Source: Chaetomium olivaceum (taxonomy: Eukaryota; Ascomycota; Sordariomycetes; Sordariales; Chaetomiaceae). Taken from it: a stretch of 64,000 bases of DNA. The notes under the pieces are model-generated. The model did no database searches. It saw only the letters and a program-made list of their open reading frames with translations, and had not been told where the DNA came from. The position numbers were made by a program, and so were the translations under genes. The stretch is taken from positions 186,001 through 250,000 of the forward strand of contig JAYWVB010000052.1 of NCBI GenBank assembly GCA_039881045.1. The letters are read 5' to 3'. Shown piece after piece: positions 22,419 to 34,500 of the stretch (position 1 is the first letter of the stretch; each line of letters begins with the position of its first letter).

Positions 22419-25109
22419 ATGCATGCAAAACGAGCGGTCGTTGCCGTTTTCCTTGCAGCCCAGTCCCAAACAGTCACTGGCGCTATTGTATCTTCACCGG
22501 GTGAAGCGGTTGCAATTCCGGCATGGGACTTGCAATCTTCTGCTGAAACCGGAACCGACCTTGTGGCCCTTTCACAGGTTGGACTCGACACCGCGTCATG
22601 GCATCACGTTAAGAACTCCAAATGTACCCTTGTGGGCTGTCTAATCGAAACTGGAGTCTACAACCAAGAAGAGTTATTTTATTCCGAAAACCTGCGCACC
22701 GTCGATGCGAAACAATTCTCGGTGCCATGGATTTACCGCAACGAGTTCTCGCTCAAGCCTGAGTCTGGCAAACACTTCTTTTTGCAGACACATGGCATAT
22801 CTTCCCGAGCCGACATCTTTCTCAACGGCAAGCAGGTAGCCTCTTCATTGGAGCAAGTGGGTTCATACGTAGGGCAGAACTACGACATCACCGGGGCCGT
22901 TGATACCGACAATGCGCTCGCGATCCAGGTGTACCCAACCGACTACTACCACGACCTTGCACTAGGGTGGGTAGACTGGAATCCGTGGCCAGCGGACAAC
23001 GGCACTGGTATCTGGCGGGATATCGAAATTAAGCAGACGGGCGCGGTGATGCTGGAGCCACTACGGGTTGTGACACAACTGGGGCCTACACTAGGGGACG
23101 AACCAGCCAACGTCACGCTCAAGTCACTAGCACACAACCTCGAGAATACCACCATCACAATCACAGCCGCCGCCCGCATCACCCCCGACCCAGCAGGGTG
23201 CCCCATCACCGTCAAAAAGACCTTCACCCTCCCGCCTCTCTCCACCACAGACCTCGTCCTCTCCGCAACCATCACGAAGCCCAAGATCTGGTGGCCGCGC
23301 CAATGGGGCACCCAACCGCTGTACACCGCGACGCTGACCACCACCCTCGCCAACAGCACCACGCCCTCGGACCACACCACCACCACCTTCGGCCTGCGCA
23401 CGGTAACCACTACCCTCAACGCCCACAACGACACCACCTTCCACATCAACGCCCGCCCCTTCCAAGTCCTCGGCGCGGGGTACACGCCCAACCTCTTCCT
23501 GCGCTTCTCCCCTTCCAAATGGGACGCCGAACTGCGCTACGTCCTCGACCTCGGCCTCAACACCGTCCGCCTCGAGGGCAAGGACGAGCACCCGGCCCTC
23601 TACGCGGCCGCCGACCGCGCGGGCGTCATGCTGCTTGCCGGGTGGGAGTGCTGCGACAAGTGGGAGGCCTGGAGCTACAACCCCGATCTGGCCGTCAGCC
23701 CGGTCCCCGTGTGGGATGATGAGGACTATGCGGTGGCCAAGCGCGGGATGGCGCATGAGGCGGCCATGATGCAGGCGCATCCCAGCGTGCTGGGGTTTTT
23801 GGTGGGGAGTGATTTCTGGCCGGATGAGCGGGCGACCAAGGGGTATTTGGAGGCGTTTGAGGGGGTGGATTGGCAGCTGCCCGTGCTGGGGTCGGCGTCG
23901 AAGAGGGGGTTTTCCGAGCAGACGGGGCCGAGCGGGTTGAAGATGGCCGGGCCGTATGATTGGGTGCCGCCGGGGTATTGGTGGGATACGGAGCCGGCGG
24001 AGGAAAGGTTTGGGGCGGCGTTTGGGTTTGGGTCGGAGTTGGGGGCGGGTGTGGGCACGCCGGAGCTGGGCTCGCTGAAGAAGTTTCTGGGGGAAGCGGA
24101 GATGGAAGATTTGTGGAAGAGCCCGAATAAGAGCCTGTATCACATGTCGAGGGAGTCGTCGCAATTTGAGACGAGGGAGATCTACAACACTGGGCTGTGG
24201 AATCGGTGGGGGGCGCCGACAAGTCTAGATGACTATCTCATGAAGGCGCAGCTGATGGACTACGAGGCTACGCGGGCACAGATGGAGGCGTACACAGCGA
24301 TGTCGAGCGCTGACCACCCTGCCACCGGGCTGATATACTGGATGCTGAACAACGCCTGGCCGAGCCTACATTGGAACCTGTGGGATTACTACATGCGGCC
24401 GGCGGGGAGTTACTTCGGGGCCAAAGTAGGCTTGAGGATGGAGAACGCCGCGTTTGATTATGTCAAAAAAGCTGTATGGTTGGTGAATCGGTCGTTGGAC
24501 AAGCAAGGGGAGCGAAGGGTAGAGGTGGAGGTTTTGGACCTCAAAGGGGAGGTTTTGCACAAGGATTCCGTGGCGACTGCAACGACTCCCAATACCAGCG
24601 AGAACATTTTGTCTCTGGTGGAGGTATTAGGAAACGCTACGGACGTTGTGTTCCTGCGGTTGGTTCTGTACAATGCGCTGGTGGAGGGGGAGGTGTTAAG
24701 CCGGAACGTATATTGGGTTGCGAAAGAGCCGGATGTTTTGGAGTGGGCGAGTTCAGACTGGTATTACACGCCAGTGAGCAGCCATTCCGACTACACGGCG
24801 CTGAACGAGCTCCAGCCCGCAGATGTCCATGCTCGTGGTGTCCGGACCGGCCATGATGTGCAGGTCACATTGGAGAACAAGTCTGATGTGCCGGCATTTT
24901 TCGTTAGTCTGAACTTGGTGGATAAGGACGGGGCTGATGTGCTGCCGGTGACGTGGGAGGACAATTATGTCACACTGTGGCCTGGAGAGAGCATCACAGT
25001 GAAAGCGGGAGTTGCAGGGGGAAGCGGAGAGGCGAGGGAGGTTGTGGTTGTGGGTAAGAATGTCGCCAGAACCAGCATAACACTGTATTCTCTCGTTGAG
25101 GGTACTTGA
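22419..25109 (+). CDS. GH2 exo-beta-D-glucosaminidase (chitosan-degrading)
   Basis: A single uninterrupted exon of 896 residues. I place the start at 22419 because MHAKRAVVAVFLAAQSQTVTG is a good signal peptide; the in-frame extension to 22182 is ordinary upstream sequence. Parts in order: GH2 sugar-binding domain (WIYRNEFSL, DIFLNGKQV, GWVDWNPWPADNGTGIW), immunoglobulin-like domain, barrel (GLNTVRLEGKDEHPALY, AGVMLLAGWECCDKW) and C-terminal beta domains. The acid strand reads FLVGSDFWPD, with Asp (about 465) instead of the Asn-Glu pair of ordinary GH2 beta-galactosidases and mannosidases. The nucleophile is Glu about 540 in GFGSELGAGVG. This Ser-Asp feature is characteristic of the exo-glucosaminidase subgroup, which releases glucosamine from chitosan oligomers. 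It could act after the GH18 chitinase plus a deacetylase. Confidence 0.92.
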   Translation: MHAKRAVVAVFLAAQSQTVTGAIVSSPGEAVAIPAWDLQSSAETGTDLVALSQVGLDTASWHHVKNSKCTLVGCLIETGVYNQEELFYSENLRTVDAKQFSVPWIYRNEFSLKPESGKHFFLQTHGISSRADIFLNGKQVASSLEQVGSYVGQNYDITGAVDTDNALAIQVYPTDYYHDLALGWVDWNPWPADNGTGIWRDIEIKQTGAVMLEPLRVVTQLGPTLGDEPANVTLKSLAHNLENTTITITAAARITPDPAGCPITVKKTFTLPPLSTTDLVLSATITKPKIWWPRQWGTQPLYTATLTTTLANSTTPSDHTTTTFGLRTVTTTLNAHNDTTFHINARPFQVLGAGYTPNLFLRFSPSKWDAELRYVLDLGLNTVRLEGKDEHPALYAAADRAGVMLLAGWECCDKWEAWSYNPDLAVSPVPVWDDEDYAVAKRGMAHEAAMMQAHPSVLGFLVGSDFWPDERATKGYLEAFEGVDWQLPVLGSASKRGFSEQTGPSGLKMAGPYDWVPPGYWWDTEPAEERFGAAFGFGSELGAGVGTPELGSLKKFLGEAEMEDLWKSPNKSLYHMSRESSQFETREIYNTGLWNRWGAPTSLDDYLMKAQLMDYEATRAQMEAYTAMSSADHPATGLIYWMLNNAWPSLHWNLWDYYMRPAGSYFGAKVGLRMENAAFDYVKKAVWLVNRSLDKQGERRVEVEVLDLKGEVLHKDSVATATTPNTSENILSLVEVLGNATDVVFLRLVLYNALVEGEVLSRNVYWVAKEPDVLEWASSDWYYTPVSSHSDYTALNELQPADVHARGVRTGHDVQVTLENKSDVPAFFVSLNLVDKDGADVLPVTWEDNYVTLWPGESITVKAGVAGGSGEAREVVVVGKNVARTSITLYSLVEGT

Positions 25110-25452
25110 GGGAGTTTTTCTTTCATAGGGGCTATAGTTATCTGTAAACTCCAATAATTGCAACCTGTCGCCGTTCCCACGTGCAGGGAGTTCAGCTCAA
25201 CGAATTGAGACTTCTATGTTGTAGCAACACACTTAACCGATTTAGGGGCCACCTCACTTCTAACGAAACTTAGGTGATTATTGATAGTTTAGATTCCCCC
25301 ATCCCAACCATCGCATGCAATCCATATTGTCCAGAAGCTCGATTGGATGAGCTATTGTCACGAGCGGGAGTTTCGTCCTTTTACACCTAGCCATTCCGCA
25401 CGACGGATATAGTAGAAAGTCCGGCAGCCGCCTTCAACAAATTATCTAGCCT

Positions 25453-25536
25453 GCCCGGCTAGCTCAATCGGTAGAGCGTGAGACTCTTACATCTCAACAC
25501 ATCTCAAGGTTGTGGGTTCGACCCCCACGTCGGGCT
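25453..25536 (+). tRNA. tRNA-Lys(CTT) with 11-nt intron
   Basis: placeholder. Confidence 0.95.
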
Positions 25537-28500
25537 CAATTCCCGGCAGCGATGCCTCTCTTTTGCTATTTTTACTTCCGATAACCATCGGGGTTTCAAA
25601 GTCGTTATTTTTTTGCTTTCCCCGTAATCGCCGGAGATTCGAATACGCGAGCAAGGCCTACTAGAGTTAATATTACCTAGGTTACATTCTGCTTGGGTAC
25701 TTTTGGTTTTTAGGTTCCGGTTATCTGGACTCCAACCTGCGACATCATCCCTATTTTCACTTTTCAGCTTCACGAAAAGAAAGAAATCTCTTGAATTTCG
25801 GCCTGCTGACTGCCTGATATTCCCCTCGCACGGTACTCAGAGCACGGGCAGTCTCGAATTTGACAAATCACGAACATGGTCAGGGCTTTCGGCACATAGA
25901 TCCTCCAAGCCACGCGCTAAATACCAAGTGGTTGTCACAGGTCTGAAATGTATGGCGCGTCCTTGAAAGACCCCGCAAAAAACCGCCAAGCCCTTGACAA
26001 CACCACAGGACGCGTATTCTTTCGAAGGTCCTCGTATTGTACTATAACGGCAGAATAAAACATGATAAAAATGGTATCTGGAGATACGCCTTGTCGAGGC
26101 GCATTGAATTATATATATCACAAGTGATGCATCGCCGTGGTTGTTGAGATGCACGCGTTCGAAGCTGTCGTCGATGCAGTCACTAAATGAGAGACGCTAT
26201 CTGCCCTGTTGATTAGGTGCTGGACCCCCTGTGCTTTATAGGGGTCTTCAGGCCTCAACACCAAGCAATGACTATCACACAAAGAGCTGGAGGTCAGGCG
26301 GAATGAACCAATAACGTTATTAACCAACTAGTTACTACAGTATCTAAGCCAGATAAACCACCGCCTACCCACCACCGGTCATGCATCGAATGACCATTTT
26401 CGCTCCATATCACCACTTTTGATTGCTTTCGTTACCTTGTCAAGCGAAAATCTAGGGCAGAGCTCCTCGATTCGCTGAATGACACGCAAGTGTTCAGCAG
26501 CGCTAGTTTCGCCGCCAAGCTCGTGCAACTTGCGCGCGATGAAGTCGACTATCACCTTTCGGCTGCAAAAGAGAGACTTCTGTGACTTTGGACGCCAAGC
26601 AGAGCCCCAAGCAGCTTCAAGCGACTCTATTGAAGGCATGCCAGCTCTTCCGTGCCTCCACAGGCGCCATAAATCCGAGACAGTTTTCACATCGAGTGGA
26701 AACTTGAACTGTGGTGCCTGTGGTTTGGCCGACACTGGTAACGCCGGCGGGGATGTAGTTGAGGCCTGGGCCATAGCATCCTGCTCTCCTATACTAGTAG
26801 AAGATGCTGGGGGAGCAGTAGCAGTAGCGGCGGCAGGCGACGTTGACAGTGCCTGTACCGCTGCCGGCATCATTACGCGGCCGGCCGCCATCGGCCGGCC
26901 GCGCTTCGGCATCTCGATTTGTTGCGAGATAGTACTCCGCCCAGGGCTGATCCTGATGATATAGGAGACTTTGGAGAGCTCCTCTACCTTCTTCGACAAC
27001 TCCTTGACCTGGTTTGCTAGGTCAACAAACGCTCTCTCAGTCCACAAGTTCGAGGCTGTTTGTTGACTCGACAAACTGCGCAGTTTCTCTGCAACAGCGG
27101 GGATAGCTCGGTCAACGGTAGCTACATATGTATCCTCTTCGGCTATGCGGCAGGCGTCCTCTGTCTGCAGCGCAAACGCTGCAAACTCTTGACTGCAAAA
27201 TACAGGGTCGCTAAAGATAGGGTGTTCGGGGTAGTGCTTCTGAAGGAAGACGGCATCTTGCAAAAACACTACCCGCAGCCACTCCAAAAGCTCGAGGAAC
27301 GCGCCAGCCGCCTTGTTGGGTTCAACCGCCGAAGAAGCACTATCGTGGGCTTCTTTCCACTGGTCGAGAGCCGGCCAAATGCGCCTGCAAAGGGCCGCCG
27401 AAGGCTTGACGGTATCGCGTGGTAGAAAATAGGAGCCAGCCCAGTCAGGGTCAAAATCGGCTGTCGACCTCATAAACTCAAAGGGCAGGGATGTAAGGTA
27501 ACAGCCTATCATCTGGTCGCCGCTGTTCCACCTACCAGCACGCCGTATCTATATATACCTAGTATAAGCATCTATATATATATATATGAAGGCGGCAAGG
27601 TGACAATAGATAGCTTCAAGACTTACTTGTCCTTCTGGGACCCCGTCCATATCGGCATTTTGCGCTGCTGCAACGCGAGGAGCATGTGAAAGTTTCGAGG
27701 TTTTGATGCCGCAAGCTTGATACAACCTCGCTGTCCAGTTGTTTGCGGTCTGCGGAGAAAGCTGCTGTTGCGGCTGCTTAGGGGACCGTGGCAGGACTTT
27801 GACATCGTACCAGTCCTCGCTACGCGCGAACGTAGGAAACGCCTCAATGCCCTCGGCTTGCCACCGCCAAAAGAAATAGCACGCCAGGGCGCCAACTAGA
27901 CAACTGCGGACATCGCGGTGCCGCAATGCAGCGCCGTACTCTATCCTGCCATGCTGATTCGTTTTTCCCTGGTTCATGACAATGACCAGCGCATATGTTG
28001 GGAACTCGGCAGATTTCTGACCCTCATTCGGGAGCTCCAGGCGGAAGCAGTCAGGCAGTTCCATCGGCCGCCGGTTGCTCTGCCGGAGGAGCATATGGTT
28101 ACCGAGAAGGAAGTCAACTTGCGTCCGGAGAAGGCATGAGACGTTGCCAACGGTCTGCCAAGCCGCGGCGTGGTGTTGTGGAATCTGCGCCTTGGAGTAG
28201 GAATCCTTAATCGTCCCCTCGAGGCGGTCGGTATATTCGCGGCGTTTACGGGCCCAGACGACAGCAAGAATGCTCTTCTTCAAGGCCTTGAGAGCAATCC
28301 CTTGAGGCCTCGGCGCCGGATTGACGTTCCGGCTCTTCTGTTCCTCGTACAATCTCTGGATAGCCGCAATATAGAGGCGTATAGAGTTGTAGGCAAGCTG
28401 GAGCTCTGGCTCGGCGAATAGGCCTTCGTCGTCGCCATCCTCCTCCTTCTCCTCAAGCTTCGTCGCCGGTACCGGAGACTCGGCAACAAAGACAGTATCG

Positions 28501-31500
28501 TCTGCATCAAAGGTTCAGCAATTTCAACGCAGAGAGGAAACAACAGGCCGGCTGAAGGAAGGGGCTACCTTCGGCAAGACGCCGCCTCTTCGACGCGGAA
28601 GCCCGCTTACCGGCAGCTCCAGATGCCGCACCGCGCTTCCTTTGCCGTTGAAGCCGGCCCCCCTTTTGGGGGGCACGGCTGACAACCTCCATCTTCATAA
28701 AGAGGAGCAGCTTGCCCTCGTCTACCAGATCGCCGGGGAGAGGCTGCCCTGACGGCCACGTCGACTGCCTGGCCGTCCAGTCTTCCGGAATCGGTGGCCA
28801 ATTGATAGCACACCAGCTCTGGGAGCGGCATCAGTACGTACTGTACTTTTTGGATCTCAGGGCAAACCCTCGTGCCTTCCATTCATCTTGTTTGGGCCTG
28901 TAAGCCCTGACAGTATTCTTCGGCGCGGTTCCAGCGAGGTTCAAGAGATAATAGTCCATCGCCTCGCGTACGCGAGGATCCTCGATTGCAGTCGACTCCA
29001 TGGTAGAAAAACAGTCGGATCAATGATTACTCCACCAGCGGCAAGAGCGGCGGCAGCAGCAGCAGCAGTGTAGCCAGCAAGCGCAGAGGTGGTGAGGAGG
29101 AAGTTGTGTGGGTGGTGGCAAAGGGTCGCGATCGCGGCGCGCTGGATTGGATGGATTGGAAGGTCTGGAAGGTCTGACCATACAAAAATATACCACGTGA
29201 CCTTCAGTTCGACCAGCTTTTTTTGCGGGCCCCACCTCTGTCGTATGGGGTTTATCGCTGCAGATTGGAAGGGGAAACGGGAGCGGCTGACCTTCCAATC
29301 CGCGGCAATTTTGGCGGGGGGTCAACCCGGACCCACCGGTTTTTGGCGGAGCTAAAGACCGGTTTTTGGTACCCCGGACCTGTGATACCACATATTATCC
29401 CCGGCTATCCACCCTCAGCCGGAGCCTGACTAATGAACCATCGTCCGACAGATTACGGGCGCCACTTGTTTGGCATTCCCTTGCTAAAGGTTGAAATCTT
29501 TAACCCGGTGAATCACTAAGAAATGTAGAGCATATAAGCTCCATTCCTGTGGCACAAACATAAAAGAATACCCGATCTGACTAATTCCTCGACCACGAGG
29601 GAAATACCTGTCAGGTGTGGCCAAGAGGCTCGTCACGAAGCGTGCTACAATGTTTGTTTTTCAAGAACAGTTACATAATTCATGTCACAGTCACGGGCAT
29701 AGCATTCACCACAGTGCCCCTGACTTAGTGTGAATCTATTGCGAGGATGTCAGCTTGAGACATATAAGACCGGGGGTGGCGCTTCCTCCTCGAAGTGCCT
29801 TCAAACAGTTCACCACACCTTCTACCAGTCGCGAATTACACCGTCACACTCAACAACTTTCACTGACACATCCCAACAACTATCCAACAACATGTCTCTC
29901 CCCACCTCCCAAAAACAGTGGCTCATCCAGGGCACCGGCGATGGCTTTGACAGCCTCGTCTACCAAGATGGCCGCATTCCTGAGCTCGGTGCCGACGATG
30001 TGCTCGTCCAGCTGGAAGGGGCATCCCTCAACTACCGCGATCTGCTCATCCCTCAGGTACCTAACCTACCTTCCCCCTTTCTCAACCATCACTTCATCCC
30101 AACCCACCACTAACCCACCCCTCTTTAGGGAAAATACATCTTCCCCCTCAACCTGCCCATCGTCGCTGGCTCTGACGGCGCGGGCACCATCACCGCCGTC
30201 GGCAGCAACGTGACGGAGTGGAAGACTGGCGACCGCGTCCTCCCTCTCTTCAACCAAGGCCATCAGAAGGGTTCCATTGACACGGAGGCCGCGGCTACGG
30301 GGCTGGGCGGGTGTATCGATGGCACCTTGCGGCGGTTTGGCGTCTTTAGCCGTTCCGGTGTCGTGCGTATGCCGGCTAACTTGAACTTTATTGAAGCTGC
30401 GACGCTGGGGTGCGCCGCTCTCACGGCGTGGAATGCACTGTTTGGGTTGAGGCGGTTGAAGAAGGGGGAGACAGTGCTGGTGCTGGGTACCGGTGGTGTG
30501 GGGTTGTTTGGGTTGCAGGTATGTCTTCGGTCAAGGCTTCTCGTTCTTTTAGTATGAGGGGAGACTGACACTTTATGTTCAGTTTGCCAAAGCGGTTGGT
30601 GCCACTGTCATCGCGACCACATCATCCGCCGAAAAGGCCGAGGTCCTCAAGAAGCTCGGCGCCGACCACGTCCTCAACTACCGCGAAGATCCAAACTGGG
30701 GAGAGGCAGCGCGCAAGCTGACGCCCAACGGCGAGGGAGTTGACCATATCATCGAGATCGGCGGCGAGGGTACCATGACGCAGAGCCTACGCGCCATCAG
30801 GATGGAGGGCATCATCTCGGTCATCGGGCTGTTGTCGGGCACTCCGCCCAAGGAAAACATCATCGAGACGCTGTCACGGCTGTGCACGGTGCGCGGTGTG
30901 TACGTTGGGTCGAAGGAGCTGTTTGAGGAGATGGTTGAGGCGATCGAGAAGCATGACATCCATCCGGTGTTGGACGGGAAGACATTTACATTGGAGACGG
31001 CAAAGGAGGCGTATGAATACATGGTGAGTTTCTGAGTCTTGCAATAAGATGAACAATGCTAACGCTATAGCAGTGGGCGCAAAAGCATTTTGGCAAGATT
31101 GGAATCAAGATTGAGTAACGGCATTTACCGTTTGTGATACGGAGAGAAAGACAATAGCAAGGACTTGTGCGAGAATATCAACTGAAAGGTTGCAGACGAG
31201 CAGTGACAGTTAGCATCTATTCCGGAGTGCCGTGACTGTTCAGGGGCTCAGGGGTTAGCGATTGAGGATTTGGGCTCGCAACATGCATCGGAAGGAGGAG
31301 TGTGTACCGACTTGAAAACACATCATTGTTTTCTAAATATTAGCCAAGTATTCGTGTAAACAGGCGTGCAATTAGTGTGGTTGCCTAACACCAAGCCACC
31401 ACGTGCAAGAAGAGTGCGGCTGATCTGTGACGTGTCGGGGTCGATCCCTGAACCCAGATGATAAGCCTGGAATAAAACCACGCCGAACAATCACTCAATT

Positions 31501-34500
31501 GATTTCACGACACCACAAACCATCTCACCACATCCGTCAGCAGTACCAAATAATCATCATGACCAACACAACCACCACCCTCCCCCCCTCCGCCACCACC
31601 CACCTCCTTCACGCTACCCTTCAAGACCGCGTTACCGGCGTGCTAGTCGGCTCCGCCCTCGGCGACGCCATCGGTCTGTACACGGAATTCATGACGGCCA
31701 CCACCGCTGCCGCCGCCTACCCGACAGGCAAGTTTACACTCGGCGGCGGTGGCTACGCACCCCCCACCCCTTTCAAACTCGACGCGCACCGCGCGCCCAA
31801 ACTGCCCGGTGACTGGACCGACGACACCGACCACGCCCTGCTGGTGCTGCTGGCTTTTTTGCATACGGCGCACACACCACCGGTGGTAGGGCCGGGGCCG
31901 GGTCCGACTCCGGATTTGACGTTGGGTTGGGGGGTGCTGCGGATGATGGTGCGGGTACGGATGCGCAGGGAGGGGCAAAAGGGGGGAGGTTGCAACCACT
32001 TCCAACGCAGCAGGCCCTTGCGGAGCGGCTACGCGTGTGGGTGAGCCAAGGCTTCCGGCCGCTCGAGACCATGCCGCTGGGGCTGGGGCGGTTGGTGGGC
32101 ACGGTGGTGGCGTCGGCCGGGTTTGACACGGACCCGGAACGTGTGGCACGGGAGTACTGGGAAAAGACGGGCCGGCGGGTGGCGCCGAATGGGAGTCTGA
32201 TGAGAACGCATCCGCTTGGGGTGGTTTGCTTGTTCCGACCGGAAGAGGAGGCGTTTGAGATTGCGGCGGCGCTGTCAAGGGTTACGCATTTTGATCCACG
32301 GTGTGTGCTGGCTTGTGTGTTGGGGACGGGGTTGGTGAGGGCGTTGGCCAGGGGCGAAGTGCGGGTGGAAGGGGATGTGGATGCGGTGATGGAGCGTGGG
32401 TTGAAGTGGTTTCAAGGCACGGGGCAAGACGGCGGTGAGCTGGACATTGAGGAGTTGTGGAGGCATGTCGGCTCTGAGGGCGAGTTGGAAAAGCTGAAAT
32501 TGGATGAGCAGGCCGCCATCGGGTATGTGTACAAAACGCTCGGGTCGGGGGTGATGTTGTTGCGCATGGCAATTCGAAGGCTGGCGGCAAGCAAGAACGG
32601 ACTGCTGGACCGGACTCTCCTTTTCGAACAACTCATCACCGATCTCATCATGCGCGGCGGGGATGCTGACACCAACGCGTGTTTTGCCGGTGCCTTGCTA
32701 GGTGCCTATCTTGGCTACTCCGCGTTGCCAGACCATTGGAAACATGGCCTGAAGCATGAAGCGTGGCTTTTGGGCAAGTCGGCTGCTTTATGTCAGGTCC
32801 TTGGGGTGATGGACGGGGATTACAGTGGTACAAGGGATAAAGATACCGACCCTCTCGGTGGGAAGCCTGCAATCAGCCAAGATGAGATGGAGGGCCGCTG
32901 GATGGTGTTGCAGCAAGCCACGTTTAGGAAGATGGAGGATGCATCGAAGGAGGCATCATCGAAAGCTTCGGGGTCAAGCTGGTCGTTTCTGTGGAAAAAG
33001 GAGAAGGGGGTGGGGGGAAATGCACGTTGCTAACATAGGTACTTTCCAAGGCCGCGTCTCCCATGTTCTTGGAGTTCAAATTCGACATGATATACAATAC
33101 GTACCTAAATAAGCGTCTGAGTGGCTCGAGTCCAGGAGCACATTCACCCCAGTACTCTGGTGATTTGAACTAAACTAAACGAATACACCCAAATCCAAAT
33201 GAAAGATGGAACATCCAGAAAGTGATCGTTCCTCTAGTACCAAGACCCAGCACCGTTCAGTACATCAGGCAGATGATCAGAGTTCAAAATAAACATACTT
33301 AGCTTCATATGTAGAGAAGCAGAATATATAATAGTTTCCTGGTGAACGGCTCCCCGTGATCGAACCATGTAAACGAGATTTGTGTTTAACGAACCCAAAG
33401 CTTTCTCTTTAGTGACATCAAGATGATGTTTCCCTGGTGGCTACCTGACGTCCCACAATCCCAAGAGCAGAAACCCATATGCATCACAAACGGCATGGTT
33501 ATTCAAATAGCAGTGGACATGATATCCGTATGTTCCTTCACATCGAGTTGCCCAAACCTGGATCCCCTGTCGAGCTTGGGAGCGTGAGGGTTGCTTGCCC
33601 CCCAAACCATCCATGACTCGTCCATGTCTTTTGCCGGGAACTTAACCGCGCATGTTCGATTCGTCCGATCACCACACCCTCGAATATTAATTTAGAACCT
33701 GTGCCGCAGTTTTCAACAAGGTCCGCTGGCTCAATGGCAGAGCGTCTGACTACGATTGTTCTCCTCGGAGATCAAGTAGGTACATCAGGAGGTTCCAGGT
33801 TCGACCCCTGGGTGGATCGAGATAAGTGGCCACAGGGCCAAAACTAGCTTTTTGGACGACTCTCTTTTCTTTTTTTTCTCCCTCTACTGTTTTTGGGCCT
33901 GCTTGGTACGCGCAGAAGGTTTGGGGAATCGGGAGGTTCAACGTTCGACCCCTGAATGCATCGTTGAGGTCGCTGTAACTTTTTTGCCCCCTATCTTTTT
34001 CTTTTCACCTTCCTCTTTTTCCTGCCACCTGTTTCAACAACTTCATGCGTTGGATATTGATATTGCCCGATATGCCGATCCATCACCATACCCCGCCATA
34101 CTGAATCCAACGACCCATAGCTAATGGGATGACCGAGATTTACAGGACTATCTGGTATTTTGCATCAAACTCGAAGCTAGCACTCACCAGAGCAACCAGG
34201 CATCATCAAGACCGTTTAGATTTGACCGGATCGTTCTCATGCTTTGATTTCAGGGAGCATCCCACCTGGATAGCGAGGTCCTCAATCCAGGCCCCGGCAA
34301 ACTATATCGACACCTCACAATGCCCACAACCAACGCCAGATGCTCAAACTCCCTCGACCAACGCCACTCATCATTCGTTCCGTAAACCACAACCCTTTTC
34401 TAGTCTACTCCTTCTTCCCTTCTCCCCGTTTACATCACTGGTCGCGGCCCCCTCCAACCTCCTAATAACCCTCGCCGGGTTCCCCGCCACCACCACAAAA